64,000 nt of DNA from contig OY856412.1 of NCBI GenBank assembly GCA_963693085.1, forward strand, positions 1,124,073,244 through 1,124,137,243. The letters are read 5' to 3'. Shown here piece after piece: positions 60,038-64,000 of the stretch. Numbering within the stretch: the stretch's first letter is position 1; every line of letters starts with the position of its first letter. The position numbers and the translations under genes are program-made. Under the pieces are notes generated by a model. The model was not told the DNA's origin and did not search any database. It saw only the letters and a list, made by a program, of their open reading frames with translations. This DNA is from Alisma plantago-aquatica. Lineage: Eukaryota > Streptophyta > Magnoliopsida > Alismatales > Alismataceae.

Positions 60038-60920
60038 CACTACTACAAAAAATGGTTTTTACAACAGTTCATTTTTCCATTTTACAACGGGTGTCAACAG
60101 TTAATAAATGGTGTAGTTCATTGAACACACATGTTGTAATAGGGGTGTTGTATATAACATGTTGAGACAAAAGGAAAACACATCTAGACACAAGGTTTTG
60201 AACTTGAGACCACTTGAAAGTAAGGCACATCTCAAACCGCTGAACCAGTTTCATTTTATGCAACACATATATTCTTTGTTGTACATATACAAAAAATGAC
60301 GTACACACATGTTGTGTGATTGTGGTCTATTACAACAGGTAACTATTACAATAGGTGAAAACCTATTGTGTAATTATAGTATACTACAATGGGTTATAGT
60401 ATGTTGTGTAATGATGGTCTATTACAATGGGTTAACATATGTGAATATTACAACGGGTAGAGCATGTTGTGTAATTATGATCTTTTACAATGGGTTAGAG
60501 TATGTTGTGTAATGATGGTCTATTACAACGGGTTAACATACATGACTATTACAACGGGTTAGAGCATGTTGTGTAATTATGATCTTTTACAACGATTTAG
60601 AGTATGTTGCGTGATGATGATCTATTACAACAAGTTAGTATATGTGACTATTACAACGGGTTAGATCATGTTGTGTAATTATGGTCTTTTACAACGGGTT
60701 TGAGTATGTTGTGATATTACAGTCTATTACAACAATTTAGCACTTGTTGTAGTATCACATATACTATAACGAGTTTGGCCCGTTGTATATAACTTATGTT
60801 GTATAAAATATATAATTCACAACACACAAATAGACTTGTTGTAAAAGATATGCTAACTACAACACAACCAACAGAACTATTGTGTTTTTCCCGTTGTAAA
60901 AAGCATTTTCTGTAGTAGTG
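60038..60920. mobile_element. Non-autonomous CACTA (En/Spm) element, 883 bp
   Basis: The terminal inverted repeats CACTACTACAAAAAATG (60038-60054) and CATTTTCTGTAGTAGTG (60904-60920) match at 16 of 17 bases. They are flanked by the 3-bp target duplication ATA (60035-60037, 60921-60923). The inside is almost wholly repetitive and encodes no transposase. It needs an En/Spm-type transposase from elsewhere. Confidence 0.94.
60309..60765 (+). repeat. CACTA subterminal repeats with ATTACAACGGGTTA units
   Basis: The motif TTACAACGGGTTAG or TTACAATGGGTTAG alternates with GTATGTTGTGTAATGATGGTC or GCATGTTGTGTAATTATGATC, with a higher-order period of roughly 120 bp. In En/Spm elements short subterminal motifs bind the element's own DNA-binding protein; here ACAACGGGTT is the candidate. 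The 67-codon frame across the array is a by-product of the repeat. Confidence 0.85.
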
Positions 60921-61330
60921 ATAGGTTTGAAAGATGATGTTTCACTTGAAGCTAAGTCAGTTTCAAGATGAACATTTAAAACAATCTAGACTAAGGAAAT
61001 GATCCACATCAATAGCCTGTTTGGTAAAGATTTTTAACAAATATTAAAGTATTCAACATTTTAAACTCTATAATGCATACAAAACTTTCATGGATATCAT
61101 GTAATTACTTAGTAGGCTTGACAAAACCCCTGTATAGCATTGCGAAAGAATTGTTTTAGTATGTGTTTGAACATCTATAGGTAACTATCGAATCTGAGTT
61201 TGTTTTAGGTTACTCATTATAGAATCATGTCTAGTTTTGGGTTTAGTAGTTTCCTGGAAAATGGATTTAATCACTTTCAAGTCTGACAGCTCACACAAAT
61301 GGGGATACTTGTATGAGACATACTCAATTT

Positions 61331-64000
61331 TTGTACCTCTAAGAATAATTATCTAATATTTTAAAATAAGTAATTTCTTAGAAATGTAGGCCTTTGCATA
61401 GAACATCTAATGGGAACTAAAATAGGTGACAATTATGTTCACATGTAGCTCAAGAACAGTACGAACTTGACTAAAACCCAAAACCAAAGTGACACATGGA
61501 ATCCTAGAAGTAGCATAATAGTGAAACTAAAAACTCAAGTGAAAAGACTTGTAGAATATTATATACTAATAAAAGTATTCATATGTAAAATTATATCAAG
61601 ATACATAACTACTAAAGATTTAAATAGTAAATACCCATCATGTAACTTATTGATATAATTGATTGTTTAATGAATAAAAACAACAAACATGTTGTGATTT
61701 GGGAATGAAATCGTAAAGGGGTATATTCTGAGATACAAGAATAAAAGTGGGCTTCTAGAATTATAAAAAAAGAGAGTTCATTAGGAAATATTCTAATAAC
61801 TAAATATTATCTCCTATTAAATAATTTATTTTAAAAAGATTTGGATGTTAGTGTAAGAAAGTGTTCATGTGAGAGAGAGAGAGAGTGCATGTTCAAGAGT
61901 AAAAAAGCACTTGGGTTGGATACCAAGACCTATTTTTAGTTTTTGGGGTATGGGGACCATGAATGGGAAGTAGTGATATGTAGATGGAAAGAGGGATCAA
62001 GCAATCAGATTATTTGGTTCCACGGAGTTTATAGTAATTATGGAGAAAGATTAGGTTATCACTGGGAGCATTCAACTTTAGATTATTAGAAGAACAACCT
62101 TAATAATATATGGGAAGTTGTCATGGAGTAAATATGTAAATGTTACTCTTATAGTATCACAAGTATAATCACAAGAAACGATCAAGGAACAAGATAGAAG
62201 AGGAAAAAAAACCAAGTTACAAGCAGAAATATAGTTTAAAGATTCACATGTTAATTTAAAGAAGGGAAGGTCATGAGGAATATAGGAATGGGGTGTTTGA
62301 GGAAATATGATATTTTCAGCATTAAATGGTCTATAATAAGAAAATTAGGAACTATTACTTTCAACTTACAACCTTAATGGATGGAGGTGAATAAGGTTGG
62401 AGAGTTTAGAGTAGTGGAGATATATAAGGATTTTGTATGTACAAATATTGTGAAGCTGAGTGTGATTCTATGAAGAAGGGATTTTGATTGTGATGCTAGA
62501 AGATATACCCATTCATATCAAGATTTGACCGATATCGATGACAATTAGTGAAACTATTTGAAAGGTTCATAAGTCTCTCAAGATGGTCTCAAAGTGCTTC
62601 AAATATTATAGGTATTTTGTTGTTGATGAGAAATTCTAGAGATGATATTTCCATATGAATTTAAATTTAAGGCGAGAAGATAGGTACTAGATCCATGGGC
62701 AAATATTGAACCAAAAAGTGATATAAAGAAATATGTCTTAATGACAACCAATGGTCAAATGCTAAGTGGGTATAATGGATATATAGTGTGATGTAAGCAA
62801 AGAGGTCTTTCTGATGAGTAATGGAAAAATCAATGCAAATACAATAGCTAAATAAGATTATCTGAAGAGGTGTGTCGCTATGATGACTATTGGTGTAGTA
62901 AATGTGACAATTTTGTATAAACAATATCATATAAAGAAAGAGGTAGTGTTGATGATTAATTTCCATATCCCCGTAGCTATGCAAAATAAATAAGATGTCA
63001 TGAAGAAAGTTGTATTGCTTAAGGATAGTGAATATAGGAAAAAAATGTAGGAATCACATTTTCTTTTGATGTATATAAAGGGGTTTCTTGTCAATTAGGA
63101 GCTCCATATAAAAGATAAAAGATGCTTTAGAACTTAGATCATCTCTTTTCTCCAATACATGTGTCCAAAAACTTGAGTTCAAGTTCAATTTTTTTCTTCT
63201 AAACAATGACTAGTATTGTGAGGACTTGTAATACGTAATGGGAAAAGATTATCAATTATAATCTTCTAAATATTTAATGTTTGTTACTTTCTTTTTTCTA
63301 GTCCTTTTGAACAAGATCTCAAAAAGATATACTGCAATGTAATATATACTTTACAATTGTGAATCAAGTGACCCATTAGGATAACTATTGGTCAATAATA
63401 GTTCTATCAGACTGGTTATTGTCTTATAAAGCTACACAAGAATTTTGACCAAGTTTGAAGTTTTTTTAATGTATAAGTATCCCATTTATGCATTTATTTG
63501 AATATAACCCGAGGAGAGCATTTTGGTTGTGAAATATGCCTAATTAAATCCCATGTTTTTGTTATATCCATATAAACATTAGAAAAGGCTTATTCTAAAA
63601 TTTTAGATTTATCAGACCTATGTTTTAAAAGTTATGGATTTTCAAAGTTTGTATAGTATTTTCATTTAAGAGCTTGATTGATTGACTAATCAATCATGTG
63701 TGACATAATAAACATAGGTTCCCTATATTTGACTAAGGGACACACTATGTAATTTCATGTGATGATACAACCATAGATCTCAATCTCACGCTTCATCCAA
63801 ACAAGGAAATAGAGGGAAACAACCCAAAATCTCTTTCTCTAATTTGTCTTGTCAATCTCTATGACAACTCAATAAAGTAAATGAGAAGATCCAAAATCAT
63901 AAACAATATAATTTCACCCTAAAATTTGTTTAAAATAAAATGATAAGGGGAGGGAGAGAATGAGCCAATTCTCCCATTCTCCAACTCAATTGTTGTACTT
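61331..64000. other. AT-rich DNA, no gene recognised
   Basis: About 2.7 kb without a supportable gene, repeat pair or element end. A short GA microsatellite lies at 61871-61885. A 105-codon minus frame (62984-62667), rich in His, Tyr, Ile and Leu, is taken as chance. Confidence 0.5.

Larger units (their letters stand above)
59936..61330 (+). repeat. Repeat Y, copy 2, interrupted by CACTA
   Basis: A second copy of repeat Y. Around the CACTA site it reads GGTTGGCTATA | ATAGGTTTGAAAGATG, against GGTTGGCTACGGTCGATG in copy 1, so copy 1 shows a pre-insertion state. Similarity continues to the ATGGGGATACTTGTATGA region (near 61300). Confidence 0.75.

Noticed and set aside
62667..62984. 105-codon minus-strand frame as a gene
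   Set aside because: Composition is that of AT-rich non-coding DNA, with no motif and no splice or start support.

Overview
This is nuclear DNA of a flowering plant. It has spliced genes with GT...AG introns, a eukaryotic tRNA-Arg gene, Ty1/copia and Gypsy-type LTR retrotransposons primed by initiator tRNA-Met, a hAT transposase, a CACTA element and a TRIM. The species cannot be named from the sequence. Mobile DNA dominates; the only recognisable host genes are one 2-oxoglutarate/Fe(II)-dependent dioxygenase and one tRNA-Arg(CCG).

Layout. (1) Bases 1-19062: a minus-strand Gypsy-like LTR (about 844-1026 plus 16285-19062) is split by a 15.3-kb minus-strand copia element (1027-16284, exact CTAAT target duplication, three-ORF SIRE/Maximus-like plan). 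That element is itself broken by a second, plus-strand copia element (7064-11774) whose 3' end is inverted and which has no 3' LTR. (2) 19730-20717: four exons of the dioxygenase, ending just after the HxD part of the iron site. (3) 20718-53586: one intron of about 32.9 kb made of transposons. In order it holds a decayed copia (about 21575-25300), unclassified sequence, a degraded hAT gene (leader near 28090, coding 33977-37872), an apparently intact young copia inside the hAT leader intron (28396-33585, two identical 147-bp LTRs, 1414-codon open frame, CTAAT target duplication), a 2.6-kb segment present twice in direct orientation (38601-39377 joined to 47959-49817, and 50097-52681), an 8.6-kb LARD with 3.3-kb LTRs inserted in the first of those copies (39378-47958), and a TRIM remnant (52983-53198). 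(4) 53587-55313: the last four dioxygenase exons, with the distal iron-binding His, the RxS motif and the stop. (5) 55314-64000: tRNA-Arg(CCG) at 56508-56580 on the minus strand, a GC-rich unassigned segment, a diverged repeat pair (57420-57900 and 59936-61330), an 883-bp CACTA element inserted in the second of that pair, and AT-rich DNA with nothing recognised.

The main story is a working-looking gene carried across a nest of transposons. Splice phases on both sides of the giant intron agree, so the gene could still make one mRNA, although its first exons are not securely seen and probably lie left of the window. The most unusual structures are: a 12-bp palindromic motif used as hairpins both in the U3 of the large copia and in the gap before its third ORF; the aberrant, inverted end of the nested copia; the young copia with perfect LTRs; and the empty sites that give the order of insertion for the LARD and the CACTA element. 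All comparisons were made by eye.
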